Assembly: GCA_030041195.1 (NCBI GenBank)
Contig: JASHOI010000536.1
Location: forward strand, 1-11,619
Direction of reading: 5' to 3'
Source of the DNA: Streptosporangiaceae bacterium
GTDB taxonomy: Bacteria; Actinomycetota; Actinomycetes; Streptosporangiales; Streptosporangiaceae
DNA: 11,619 nucleotides
Position 1 is the first letter of the stretch, and each line of letters opens with the position of its first letter. A program made the position numbers and the translations under genes. Positions 6,252 to 11,619 of this stretch are shown here, one piece after another. The notes under the pieces are model-generated. The model worked only from the letters and a program-made list of their open reading frames with translations, did not search any database and was not told the origin of the DNA.

Positions 6252-7157
6252 TCAGCGGTACTCGGTGCGCAGTTCGTGCGCCCCGTCCGCCCGCGTCATC
6301 TCGTAGTAGTAGCGCTCGTGGGAGTCGCCGAGGTCGAGGATGCTGAGATAGCGCAGGCCCCCGTCCCGGTACGGCGACTGGGCAATCGGCCCGTGCGCGG
6401 TCAGCGACGCGGGACCGTCGCCGGCCGCGACGCCGGTCCGCTCCTCGAAGTTTTCCGCCGCGGTGGCCCGACCGTCGTAGTACGCGACGACGCTGCCCGG
6501 GAAGAGCCGGACGGATGTCACCCGCACGCCGCGTGCGTCCCACTCGCCGGGCCGCGGGCTCAGCGCTGTGCCCTGCCAGGTCCAGGACAGGCCGTCGGTA
6601 CTGCAGGCGTAGTCGGTCGCCATCCGGTCGGTGTGGTTCGGGTCGGTGAGCGGGTGAACCGACGCCCACAGGTGCCACAGGTCCCCGTCGCGGACGATGA
6701 CCGGGTCCTTGACGGCGATGCCGGGATCGCCGGGCAGCACCATCCGGCTGCGCCGCGCGTCGAACGCGCCCGGATGCTGCGCCTCGAGCATCTCAACGCG
6801 CCAGTGCTTGGTACCCGGCGTGGCACAGCTCAGGTACAGCCGCCAGCCCCCATCAGGGGCCGGGACGAGCGCCGGTCGCTCCAGTGACTCGGCGCCAAGC
6901 TCTTCCCTGCCGATCGTGAGCAGGGTCTTGAAGTGCACGCCATCGGCCGAACGCGCCACGACCACCGCGTAGCCGCGCCCGCGTCCCTGCGGGCGGCGCA
7001 GCCGGTACGCGAGATAGATCTCCCCGTCGCCGCGAGCTGCACTCGGCGCCCCCGCCCAAGTTCCCGGCCCATTTCCTGGCGGTGCGATGGCGAGGACGCT
7101 GCGATCGGCCTGCGGCATCAGGGTGGCTGCCTGCGCCACAGTTTCTTCAGAGATCAT
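6252..7157 (-). CDS. GH32/43-like five-bladed beta-propeller protein
   Basis: This 301-residue protein has the repeating blade pattern of GH32/GH43/GH62/GH130-type propellers: GEIYLAYRLRR (45-55), then ARSADGVHFKTLL (68-80), ERPALVPAPDGGWRLYLSC (93-111), KDPVIVRDGDLWHLWASVH (150-168), CSTDGLSWTWQG and GSVVAYYDGRA. Such 'DG..F/W' strand-turn motifs recur in glycan-active propellers. The acidic residues in ERP (E93) and KDP (D151) sit where family enzymes often have functional acids, but I cannot assign a catalytic triad, so it may be a glycosidase or only a carbohydrate-binding relative. No signal peptide or membrane span is visible, so it is likely cytoplasmic. The ATG at 7157 has no ribosome site but has a well-placed -10 element for a leaderless mRNA. 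It converges with the sulfotransferase gene across a 40-base gap that holds no strong terminator. Confidence 0.75.
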   Translation of the reverse strand: MISEETVAQAATLMPQADRSVLAIAPPGNGPGTWAGAPSAARGDGEIYLAYRLRRPQGRGRGYAVVVARSADGVHFKTLLTIGREELGAESLERPALVPAPDGGWRLYLSCATPGTKHWRVEMLEAQHPGAFDARRSRMVLPGDPGIAVKDPVIVRDGDLWHLWASVHPLTDPNHTDRMATDYACSTDGLSWTWQGTALSPRPGEWDARGVRVTSVRLFPGSVVAYYDGRATAAENFEERTGVAAGDGPASLTAHGPIAQSPYRDGGLRYLSILDLGDSHERYYYEMTRADGAHELRTEYR

Positions 7158-7194
7158 GCCGGAACTCTAGATGATGACCAGCAGTGCCCACTGC
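7158..7194 (-). promoter_or_regulatory. Leaderless promoter and inverted repeat for the propeller gene
   Basis: On the minus strand TAGAGT (7169-7164) ends six bases before the ATG at 7157, the arrangement of a leaderless -10 element. Further upstream GCAGTG-CC-CACTGC (7181-7194) is a perfect 6-2-6 inverted repeat covering the expected -35 zone, so it is a natural operator candidate. Confidence 0.45.
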
Positions 7195-7411
7195 GGTTCG
7201 CGGTCACGGCCCGGCAGGGGCGTGGCCCGGGCCCAGGGGACGGCGCGGGCCGCCGCGGGGCTGCGCGAACGGCTGCGGCCGCCCGCCGTGGCACGGCTGC
7301 ATACCCAGATGGGGAGCCGCGCCGTGAGGTCTTGGTGCCCGCCGCCAGGAGACCACGGGGGAGAAGCGGGGCCTGGCCGGGCAGCGGGGCACGCGCGACA
7401 GTGAAATACCA

Positions 7412-7462
7412 GCTAGCGGTCGCCGTCAAGCCTTCAGCAGTGATCCGCTAGCGGAGCGCTAG
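7412..7462. repeat. Cluster of CTAG-centred palindromes
   Basis: TCCGCTAGCGGA (7444-7455) is a perfect 12-bp palindrome. It overlaps a second inverted repeat, CTAGCG-GAG-CGCTAG (7448-7462). Another GCTAGCGG copy lies at 7412-7419, 35 bases upstream of its twin. CTAG is scarce in this window, so three in 50 bases is notable. The cluster ends 24 bases before TCTAAT, a likely -10 element, placing it where a regulator of the downstream gene would bind. Confidence 0.5.
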
Positions 7463-7485
7463 TCACGGCTCTTGCTGACACGACA

Positions 7486-7502
7486 TCTAATGGCCGTATA
7501 TG
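7486..7502 (+). promoter_or_regulatory. -10 candidates for the DUF4097-like gene
   Basis: TCTAAT (7486-7491) matches the consensus -10 in five of six positions and would start transcription near 7499. TATATG (7497-7502) is a second possibility, pairing loosely with TTGCTG at 7472-7477 over 19 bases. The -35 for TCTAAT is not obvious, so control by a bound activator at the palindrome cluster just upstream is plausible. Confidence 0.4.
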
Positions 7503-7556
7503 CAAGACTCAGCCGGGCATCCGCATGTTCGTCTTCCGATCGGGCAGGCACTGTTC

Positions 7557-8324
7557 ATGGACCCCCGCCCTGCATCCGGCGACCCCGGCCGGGCCGCGCC
7601 GGAGCCGGGACCCCGGCGCCAGCCGTGGCGCTCGCCGGCCGTCGTCGTTGGCGTGGTTGCCCTCCTCGCCGTCACGGCCGCCGCCGCCTCGGCCGCCGCA
7701 CACGGCAGCCATGGCACGGGTGGGACCAGCACGGTCTCGGTAACAGCCGGCCCGGTGCGCACGGTCGAACTGCAGGCCGTGCCCGGGCAGCTGACCATCG
7801 TCGGCTCGGCGACCGGCCGGGTGGCGCTGACCGGGCAGCTGGACTGGCGCGGTCACGCGCCGGCCGCCACGACCCGCATGATCAACGCCCATCTGCTCCG
7901 CCTGTCCTACCGGTGCGCCACGGCGAGCCCGTGCACCGCGAACTGGCGGCTGGTCGTGCCGCGGCGTACCGCCGTGGTACTCAGCCAGCCCTCTGGCCAC
8001 GTGGTCGTTTCCGGCCTCGCCGGGCCGCTGCAGATCACGGCCGAGAGCGTCGATGTGAGCGCGACGGGCCTGAGCTCTCCGTCGCTGCAGGCCGTGATCA
8101 CGTCGGGGCACCTGGGCGCCACGTTTGATCGGCCGCCCCGGCAGGTCAGCGTCATCCTCACCTCCGCGCAGGCCACGCTGTCACTGCCGGGTACCGTCGC
8201 TTACGCCGTCAGCGACCAGGTCACCTCGGGCTATGTTGACGTCGGCATCCCGGTGGCCGCCGGCGCTTCGCACACCGTGACCGCCAGCGTCCTGTCCGGG
8301 GAGCTGGAACTGCTGGCGTCCTGA
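7557..8324 (+). CDS. Membrane-anchored protein with DUF4097-like beta-solenoid domain
   Basis: This 255-residue protein has a Pro/Arg-rich cytoplasmic N-terminus (1-25), one membrane span (about 27-48, beginning AVVVGVVALLAV) and a ~200-residue outer domain of short beta-strands. Repeats such as PGQLTIVGSATGRVALTG, PSGHVVVSGLAGPLQIT and TSGYVDVGIP, then VLSGELELL, have the alternating 'G-x-hydrophobic' rhythm of DUF4097/adhesin-like domains, often found with anti-sigma or envelope-stress factors. No enzymatic residues are evident. RCATASPCTANW contains the only two cysteines of the outer domain, able to form a disulfide outside the cell. I start at ATG 7557, preceded by GGGCAGG. An in-frame ATG exists at 7500, but codons 7500-7556 lack the strong G/C third-position bias that begins at 7557, and that ATG coincides with the promoter hexamer. 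Function unknown. Confidence 0.72.
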   Translation: MDPRPASGDPGRAAPEPGPRRQPWRSPAVVVGVVALLAVTAAAASAAAHGSHGTGGTSTVSVTAGPVRTVELQAVPGQLTIVGSATGRVALTGQLDWRGHAPAATTRMINAHLLRLSYRCATASPCTANWRLVVPRRTAVVLSQPSGHVVVSGLAGPLQITAESVDVSATGLSSPSLQAVITSGHLGATFDRPPRQVSVILTSAQATLSLPGTVAYAVSDQVTSGYVDVGIPVAAGASHTVTASVLSGELELLAS

Positions 8325-8349
8325 CCGGGAGGCACCAGTCAAGCGCGGA

Positions 8350-9486
8350 TCAGCCGGGCGAGGCGGCCGCCGGAACGGGGCGCAGCGGGTTGACCGGCCC
8401 CAGATCCACCCCGGGTGGCTCGCCGAGCGCGACCAGGGCGGCGATCGCGCCGACGTAGGGGCCCATGGTCAGCCCGGTCGGGCCGAGGCCGGTCGCGACC
8501 ACGAGGCCCTCGACGCCGGGCACCGGGCCGAGCAGCGGCCGCGCGTCCGGGCTCATCGGCCGGAACCCGACCCTGGTCTCCAGGTAGGTGGCCGTGGCAA
8601 GCCCCGGCGCTACGTTCAGGGCCTGCTCCAGAACCTGCGCGAGCCCGCCGGGTGTGACCCGGTAGTCGAAGCCCGTGCCAGGCTCGCGGGTCGCGCCGAC
8701 GACGACCCGGGAGCCGTCGAACGCCAGCAGGTAGTGGCTGCTCGCGGTCGGCAGCAGCACCGGCCAGCGGCTGGTGTCCGCCGACTCGACCGACAGGTGC
8801 ACGATCTGGCCCCGCTGCGGCGTGACGGCGATGGTGACGCCAGCGGGTTCCATGAAGGACGCGGTCCAGGCGCCCGTCGCGGCCACGACCGCATCGGCCT
8901 CGACGAACTGGCCCTTGAGCATCACCCCGGTGGCCCGGCCCGAACGGCACACCAGCTCGGCCCGGCTCGACGTGAGGACTGCTCCCCTGGCCGTCGCCGC
9001 CCTGGCCAGCGAGCCTGCCAGCAGCCGGCCGTCCACCCGGCACGCGCCGCCGACGCGAACTGCGGCCGAGTCGGCGCGCAGCGGCGGGAAGAGCGCCCGG
9101 GCCTCGCTACCGGACAGGGCCGCCACGTCGCCGATCTCCGGTGCCTGGTCGCGCCTGGCCAGGATCTGCTGCCTCACGGTCTCCTGCTGCTCCGGGGATT
9201 CGGCCAGGATCAGGCCGCCGACCTGGCCGTATCCCAGATCGGTCTCGCCGCGGGCGGCGAGCTCAGCAACCAGGCGCGGGTAATACCGGGCCGAAGCACA
9301 GGCGAAGTCGTACCAGACCGGGTCGTCCGCTTGCGATGACGACCACGGGCACACGATCCCCGCGCCCGCGGCCGTGGCCTGGCCGGGCAGCGCTGCGTCC
9401 ACCAGCATGACGTCGGCACCGCGGGAGCTGGCGGTGTAAGCGCAGCTCGCCCCCACGATTCCCGAGCCCACGATGATCACTCGCAT
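8350..9486 (-). CDS. FAD-dependent amine/D-amino-acid oxidoreductase (DAO superfamily)
   Basis: This 378-residue flavoenzyme belongs to the DAO superfamily with glycine oxidase (ThiO), sarcosine oxidase and D-amino-acid dehydrogenase (DadA). The N-terminal Rossmann motif VGSGIVGASCAY (6-17) with D30 at the end of the second strand binds the ADP part of FAD. ATAAGAGIVCPW (about 37-48) is the loop near the flavin. A central substrate domain follows, and the C-terminal signature GFRPMSPDARPLLGP, then VVATGLGPTGLTMGP, closes the FAD site; the Arg there commonly holds the substrate carboxylate. It would oxidise an amine or D-amino acid to the imine. No thiamine or alanine-racemase genes are adjacent, so the substrate is open. 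The start at 9486 is supported by GGAAGGAAG just upstream. It converges with the DUF4097-like gene across 25 bases and diverges from trpB. A 14-bp palindrome lies in its leader. Confidence 0.88.
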   Translation of the reverse strand: MRVIIVGSGIVGASCAYTASSRGADVMLVDAALPGQATAAGAGIVCPWSSSQADDPVWYDFACASARYYPRLVAELAARGETDLGYGQVGGLILAESPEQQETVRQQILARRDQAPEIGDVAALSGSEARALFPPLRADSAAVRVGGACRVDGRLLAGSLARAATARGAVLTSSRAELVCRSGRATGVMLKGQFVEADAVVAATGAWTASFMEPAGVTIAVTPQRGQIVHLSVESADTSRWPVLLPTASSHYLLAFDGSRVVVGATREPGTGFDYRVTPGGLAQVLEQALNVAPGLATATYLETRVGFRPMSPDARPLLGPVPGVEGLVVATGLGPTGLTMGPYVGAIAALVALGEPPGVDLGPVNPLRPVPAAASPG

Positions 9487-9501
9487 GGCTGCTTCCTTCC
9501 C

Positions 9502-9528
9502 CGCACCGGCATCCTCGCACCGGTGCGA
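9502..9528. repeat. Perfect 14-bp palindrome plus partial copy upstream of the FAD oxidoreductase
   Basis: TCGCACCGGTGCGA (9515-9528) is a perfect palindrome. CGCACCGG is repeated at 9502-9509, exactly 14 bases from its copy at 9516-9523. Both lie 16-42 bases upstream of the oxidoreductase ATG (minus strand), between its likely promoter and its ribosome site. It could be a repressor operator or a hairpin in the mRNA leader. Confidence 0.45.
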
Positions 9529-9598
9529 TGGCGTCGCCTCCCCTGATACCAGCGCCCGCGCTGCCGCTCCCGTCGCACACCCGCCGCGGCGCCCGCTC

Positions 9599-9642
9599 TC
9601 ACGGCGCCGCCTGACCGTGATAGTGTTCTAGAACTCTAGAAG
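9599..9642 (+). promoter_or_regulatory. trpB promoter region with inverted repeat and tandem TCTAGAAC element
   Basis: GATAGT (9619-9624) is the best -10 candidate, which would start transcription near 9631. Upstream, TCACGG (9599-9604) and CCGTGA (9615-9620) form a perfect inverted repeat over the -35 zone. Directly after the -10, TCTAGAAC (9627-9634) and TCTAGAAG (9635-9642) are a tandem repeat of 8-base period containing the palindrome GTTCTAGAAC (9625-9634). A protein bound there would block transcription start. The leader to the trpB ATG is ~110 bases and purine-rich. Confidence 0.5.
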
Positions 9643-9744
9643 CCAGACTTGGAGGTGGCGGTACCGGCGGAAGCACCGGGAGCGGCGGAGACGGAAGCGC
9701 TAGGGACAGCGGGCGACAGGGATCAAGAGAGGCAACAGCTACCA

Positions 9745-10953
9745 ATGAGCCTAACGACTGAGACGGCGGCCGGGCCGGTGACAATGGGCGACCCCGGGGA
9801 ACGGGGCCGGTTTGGGGCGTTCGGCGGGCGGTTCGTCCCCGAGGCCCTGGTTCCGGCGTGCGAGCACCTCGAGCAGGCCTTCCGGGCCGCCCGGGCCGAC
9901 CGGGTATTCCGGACCGAGCTGGCGGGGATCCTCCGAGACTATGTAGGCCGGCCGACGCCGGTTACCGAGGCGGCGCGGCTGTCCGCGGTACTCGGCGTGC
10001 GGGTGCTGCTCAAGCGCGAGGACCTGGCCCACACCGGCAGCCACAAGATCAACAACACGATGGCGCAGGCGCTGCTGGCCGCCAGGATCGGCAAGACCGC
10101 CCTGGTCGCCGAGACCGGCGCTGGCCAGCACGGCGTCGCCGCGGCATCGGCGGCCGCGCACCTCGGCCTCGGCTGCACCGTCTACATGGGCGAACGGGAC
10201 ATGGCCCGGCAGGAACTCAACGTGTTCCGGATGGAGCTGCTGGGCGCGACGGTGGTCCCGGTGACCTCGGGTTCGCAGACGCTGAAGGACGCCACGAGCG
10301 AAGCGTTCCGGCACTGGGTGACCACGGTTGACTCGACGCACTACTGCGTCGGCTCGGTGATGGGCCCGCACCCGTACCCGTGGATGGTGCGGGAATTCCA
10401 GCGCGTCATCGGCGACGAGGCTCGCGCCCAGTGCGCCGAGCTGCTGCCGGACGAGATTCCCGACGTGGTCGTGGCCTGCGTGGGCGGCGGCTCGAACGCG
10501 GCAGGGACGTTCGCCGGCTTCGCCGCCACCGCGGCCCGGCTCGTCGGGGTGGAGGCGGCGGGAGGGGCGGCGGTGGCCAACGGCCGCAGCGGCGTGCTGC
10601 ACGGCTATCAGTCCCTGTTCCTGCAGGATGACGACGGCCAGATCACCGAGGCGCATTCGGTTTCCGCGGGCCTGGACTACCCCGGAGTCGGGCCCGAGCA
10701 CGCCTGCCTGGCGGCGGCCGGGCGCGCCGAGTACCACACCGTGACCGACGAGGAGGCCATCGCCGCCGTGGAACTGTGCGCGCGCACCGAGGGCATCCTG
10801 CCCGCGCTGGAGTCGGCCCACGCCGTGGCCTGGGCCGCGCGGGCCGCGCGCACCGGTGAGCTGCCCGCCGGGGCGACGGTGCTGATCACCATGTCCGGCC
10901 GAGGCGACAAGGACGCCGCCAGCCTGAAGGAGCTCACCCGTGGCCGCCGTTGA
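9745..10953 (+). CDS. trpB: Tryptophan synthase beta chain
   Basis: This 402-residue PLP enzyme joins indole, received from TrpA through a tunnel, with L-serine to give L-tryptophan. Family landmarks are complete: GRFGAFGGRFVPEAL near the N-terminus, HTGSHKINN with the PLP lysine K101, AETGAGQHG with the catalytic glutamate E123, VGGGSNAAG (246-254) as the phosphate-binding loop, and SAGLDYPGVGPEH. Length agrees with the family. ATG 9745 is preceded by GAGAGG at 9727-9732, rather far (12 bases); the frame stays open to 9649 but that part lacks GC-biased third positions and looks like leader. ATG 9784 is a shorter option. trpA begins inside the last codons of this gene, so the subunits are translationally coupled. 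No trpC precedes it as in many actinomycetes: the neighbour is the divergent oxidoreductase. Confidence 0.95.
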   Translation: MSLTTETAAGPVTMGDPGERGRFGAFGGRFVPEALVPACEHLEQAFRAARADRVFRTELAGILRDYVGRPTPVTEAARLSAVLGVRVLLKREDLAHTGSHKINNTMAQALLAARIGKTALVAETGAGQHGVAAASAAAHLGLGCTVYMGERDMARQELNVFRMELLGATVVPVTSGSQTLKDATSEAFRHWVTTVDSTHYCVGSVMGPHPYPWMVREFQRVIGDEARAQCAELLPDEIPDVVVACVGGGSNAAGTFAGFAATAARLVGVEAAGGAAVANGRSGVLHGYQSLFLQDDDGQITEAHSVSAGLDYPGVGPEHACLAAAGRAEYHTVTDEEAIAAVELCARTEGILPALESAHAVAWAARAARTGELPAGATVLITMSGRGDKDAASLKELTRGRR

Positions 10954-11619
10954 GGCGGCCTTGGGGGCGGCGCGTGCGGCCGGCCGGCCCATCCTGGTCA
11001 CATACGTCACCGGCGGGATCCGGGACGACTGGACCGACCTGCTGGCCGCGATGATCGATGCCGGCGCCGACGCGGTCGAGATCGGCCTGCCGTTCTCGGA
11101 CCCAATGCTCGACGGCCCGGTCATCCAGCAGGCCTCGGCCGCGGCGATCGCCCGCGGCGCGACCATCGCTGGCATCCTGGCCCGGCTGGGCGAGGGCGCG
11201 GGCGGCGGCGTTCCGCTGATCGCGATGACCTACGCCAATCACGCCTACCGCCACGGCCTCGCCAGCTACTGCCGCGCGCTCGCCGACGCCGGGATCGGCG
11301 GCACGATCATCCCGGACCTCCCGATCGGCGAAGCCGGGGAGTACCTCGACGCGGCCGGCGCCGCGGGCATCGACGCGACGCTGATGGTCACCCCGGCGAC
11401 GCCGGATGAGCAGATCGGGCTCATCGCGAGCCGATCTCGCGGTTTCCTTTACGTCATGAGCGTCATGGCCACAACCGGACCCGCGGGCGGGCGCGACGAC
11501 ACGAGCGGCTGGGCCGTCGCCGCCCGGGCGCGCCGCCGTGCCCAGCGGCCGGTCCTCATCGGCTTCGGGATCGACACCCCGGCCCGGGCTGCCGCCGCGG
11601 CCGGCCAGGCGGACGGCGT
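10940..11619 (+). CDS. trpA: Tryptophan synthase alpha chain, partial
   Basis: The frame opens at GTG 10940 with AAGGAG at 10927-10932 and runs off the right edge after 226 codons; the family is ~265 residues, so about 40 are missing. It cleaves indole-3-glycerol phosphate to indole and glyceraldehyde 3-phosphate and forms the alpha-beta complex with TrpB. The catalytic pair is present: E47 in ADAVEIGLPFSDP and D58 in SDPMLDGPVIQ, corresponding to E49 and D60 of the enteric enzyme. Other landmarks are IIPDLPIGEAGEY and IDATLMVTPATPDEQI. The sequence departs from the usual pattern in two places: LVTYVTGG where most have an L-P-A-G-D type loop, and FLYVMSVMATTGPAGGRDD where most have S-x-x-G-V-T-G. 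It overlaps trpB by 14 bases. Identification is firm; these departures mark it as a divergent TrpA. Confidence 0.92.
   Translation, partial: MAAVEAALGAARAAGRPILVTYVTGGIRDDWTDLLAAMIDAGADAVEIGLPFSDPMLDGPVIQQASAAAIARGATIAGILARLGEGAGGGVPLIAMTYANHAYRHGLASYCRALADAGIGGTIIPDLPIGEAGEYLDAAGAAGIDATLMVTPATPDEQIGLIASRSRGFLYVMSVMATTGPAGGRDDTSGWAVAARARRRAQRPVLIGFGIDTPARAAAAAGQADG

Larger units (their letters stand above)
7195..7556. other. Non-coding interval between divergent genes
   Basis: This stretch holds no gene I can support. Open frames crossing it are very rich in Arg, Pro and Ala, lack any family signature and change composition without pattern, as expected for untranslated GC-rich DNA. The GC-rich part (about 7200-7400) shows nothing specific. 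From 7410 the base composition drops and regulatory-looking palindromes appear (7412-7462), then promoter-like hexamers for the downstream membrane protein gene. Confidence 0.5.

Noticed and set aside
5023..6306. A 427-residue plus-strand open frame longer than the sulfotransferase it overlaps
   Set aside because: Its product is Arg/Gly/Pro-rich with no motif, while the overlapping frame has all sulfotransferase motifs, a ribosome site and a promoter. Long shadow frames are expected at this GC content.
7154..7451. Short open frames on both strands between the propeller and DUF4097-like genes
   Set aside because: All are Arg/Pro/Ala-rich, lack ribosome sites and family features, and overlap each other.
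7977..7985. GGTACTCAG as a further MacR half-site
   Set aside because: Only one half-site, with no GTAC partner two bases away, and it lies inside a coding region.
9632..9700. Tryptophan leader peptide (frame with TGG codons at 9650 and 9656)
   Set aside because: The frame has no start codon between the upstream stop at 9629-9631 and the TGG codons, and no terminator/antiterminator stems follow.
9649..9744. N-terminal extension of TrpB, starting at TTG 9649
   Set aside because: No ribosome site precedes it, third positions lose their GC bias, and TrpB proteins normally start near the MSLTT position. It probably belongs to the mRNA leader.
9751..11175. A 474-residue minus-strand open frame
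   Set aside because: It lies entirely antisense to trpB and trpA and has the Arg/Gly/His-rich composition of an antisense shadow.

Overview
The window is high-GC DNA with strong G/C preference at third codon positions, GTG starts and overlapping stop/start junctions. This fits an actinomycete of the Streptomyces/Streptosporangiales kind. I cannot name the genus from the sequence. There are no RNA genes, insertion sequences, phage genes or CRISPR arrays. The first ~900 bases are visibly less GC-rich than the rest and look like accessory DNA.

Layout. (1) 1-488, minus: the N-terminal part of a WXG100-like (CpnT-type) protein, the usual delivery module of large actinobacterial polymorphic toxins; its C-terminal effector is off the left edge. 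(2) 489-901: a non-coding stretch with an imperfect 24-bp inverted repeat and three imperfect direct repeats. (3) 902-1837, plus: a pirin-family bicupin with all four metal ligands. (4) 1908-3684, plus: a two-component system with a DUF5931 sensor kinase (MacS-like) and a NarL-type regulator (MacR-like), overlapping by 17 bases. (5) 3745-4997, plus: a 61-residue single-span membrane protein and a UbiA-family prenyltransferase, joined by an ATGA overlap. A sequence very close to the Streptomyces MacR box lies across the regulator's stop codon and ahead of this pair. A strong hairpin follows the pair. (6) 5228-6211, plus: a PAPS-dependent sulfotransferase with its own promoter candidate. (7) 6252-7157, minus: a GH32/43-like beta-propeller protein that looks leaderless. 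(8) 7557-8324, plus: a membrane-anchored DUF4097-like extracytoplasmic protein downstream of a cluster of CTAG palindromes. (9) 8350-9486, minus: a DadA/ThiO-type FAD amine oxidase. (10) 9745 to the right edge, plus: trpB and a cut-off trpA, overlapping by 14 bases, behind a promoter with a tandem TCTAGAAC element.

How the genes may work together. The most coherent unit is 1908-4997. A membrane-sensing kinase and its regulator sit next to what looks like the regulator's own operator, which would control a tiny membrane protein and an intramembrane prenyltransferase. This suggests a locally wired envelope or prenyl-lipid response. The nearby sulfotransferase could modify the same lipid, but that is speculation because a terminator and a separate promoter intervene. 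Two genes carry the rare leucine codon TTA (the toxin at codon 6, the sensor kinase at codon 38), which in Streptomyces would make them depend on the bldA tRNA. The remaining genes look like independent single-gene units plus the final two steps of tryptophan synthesis.
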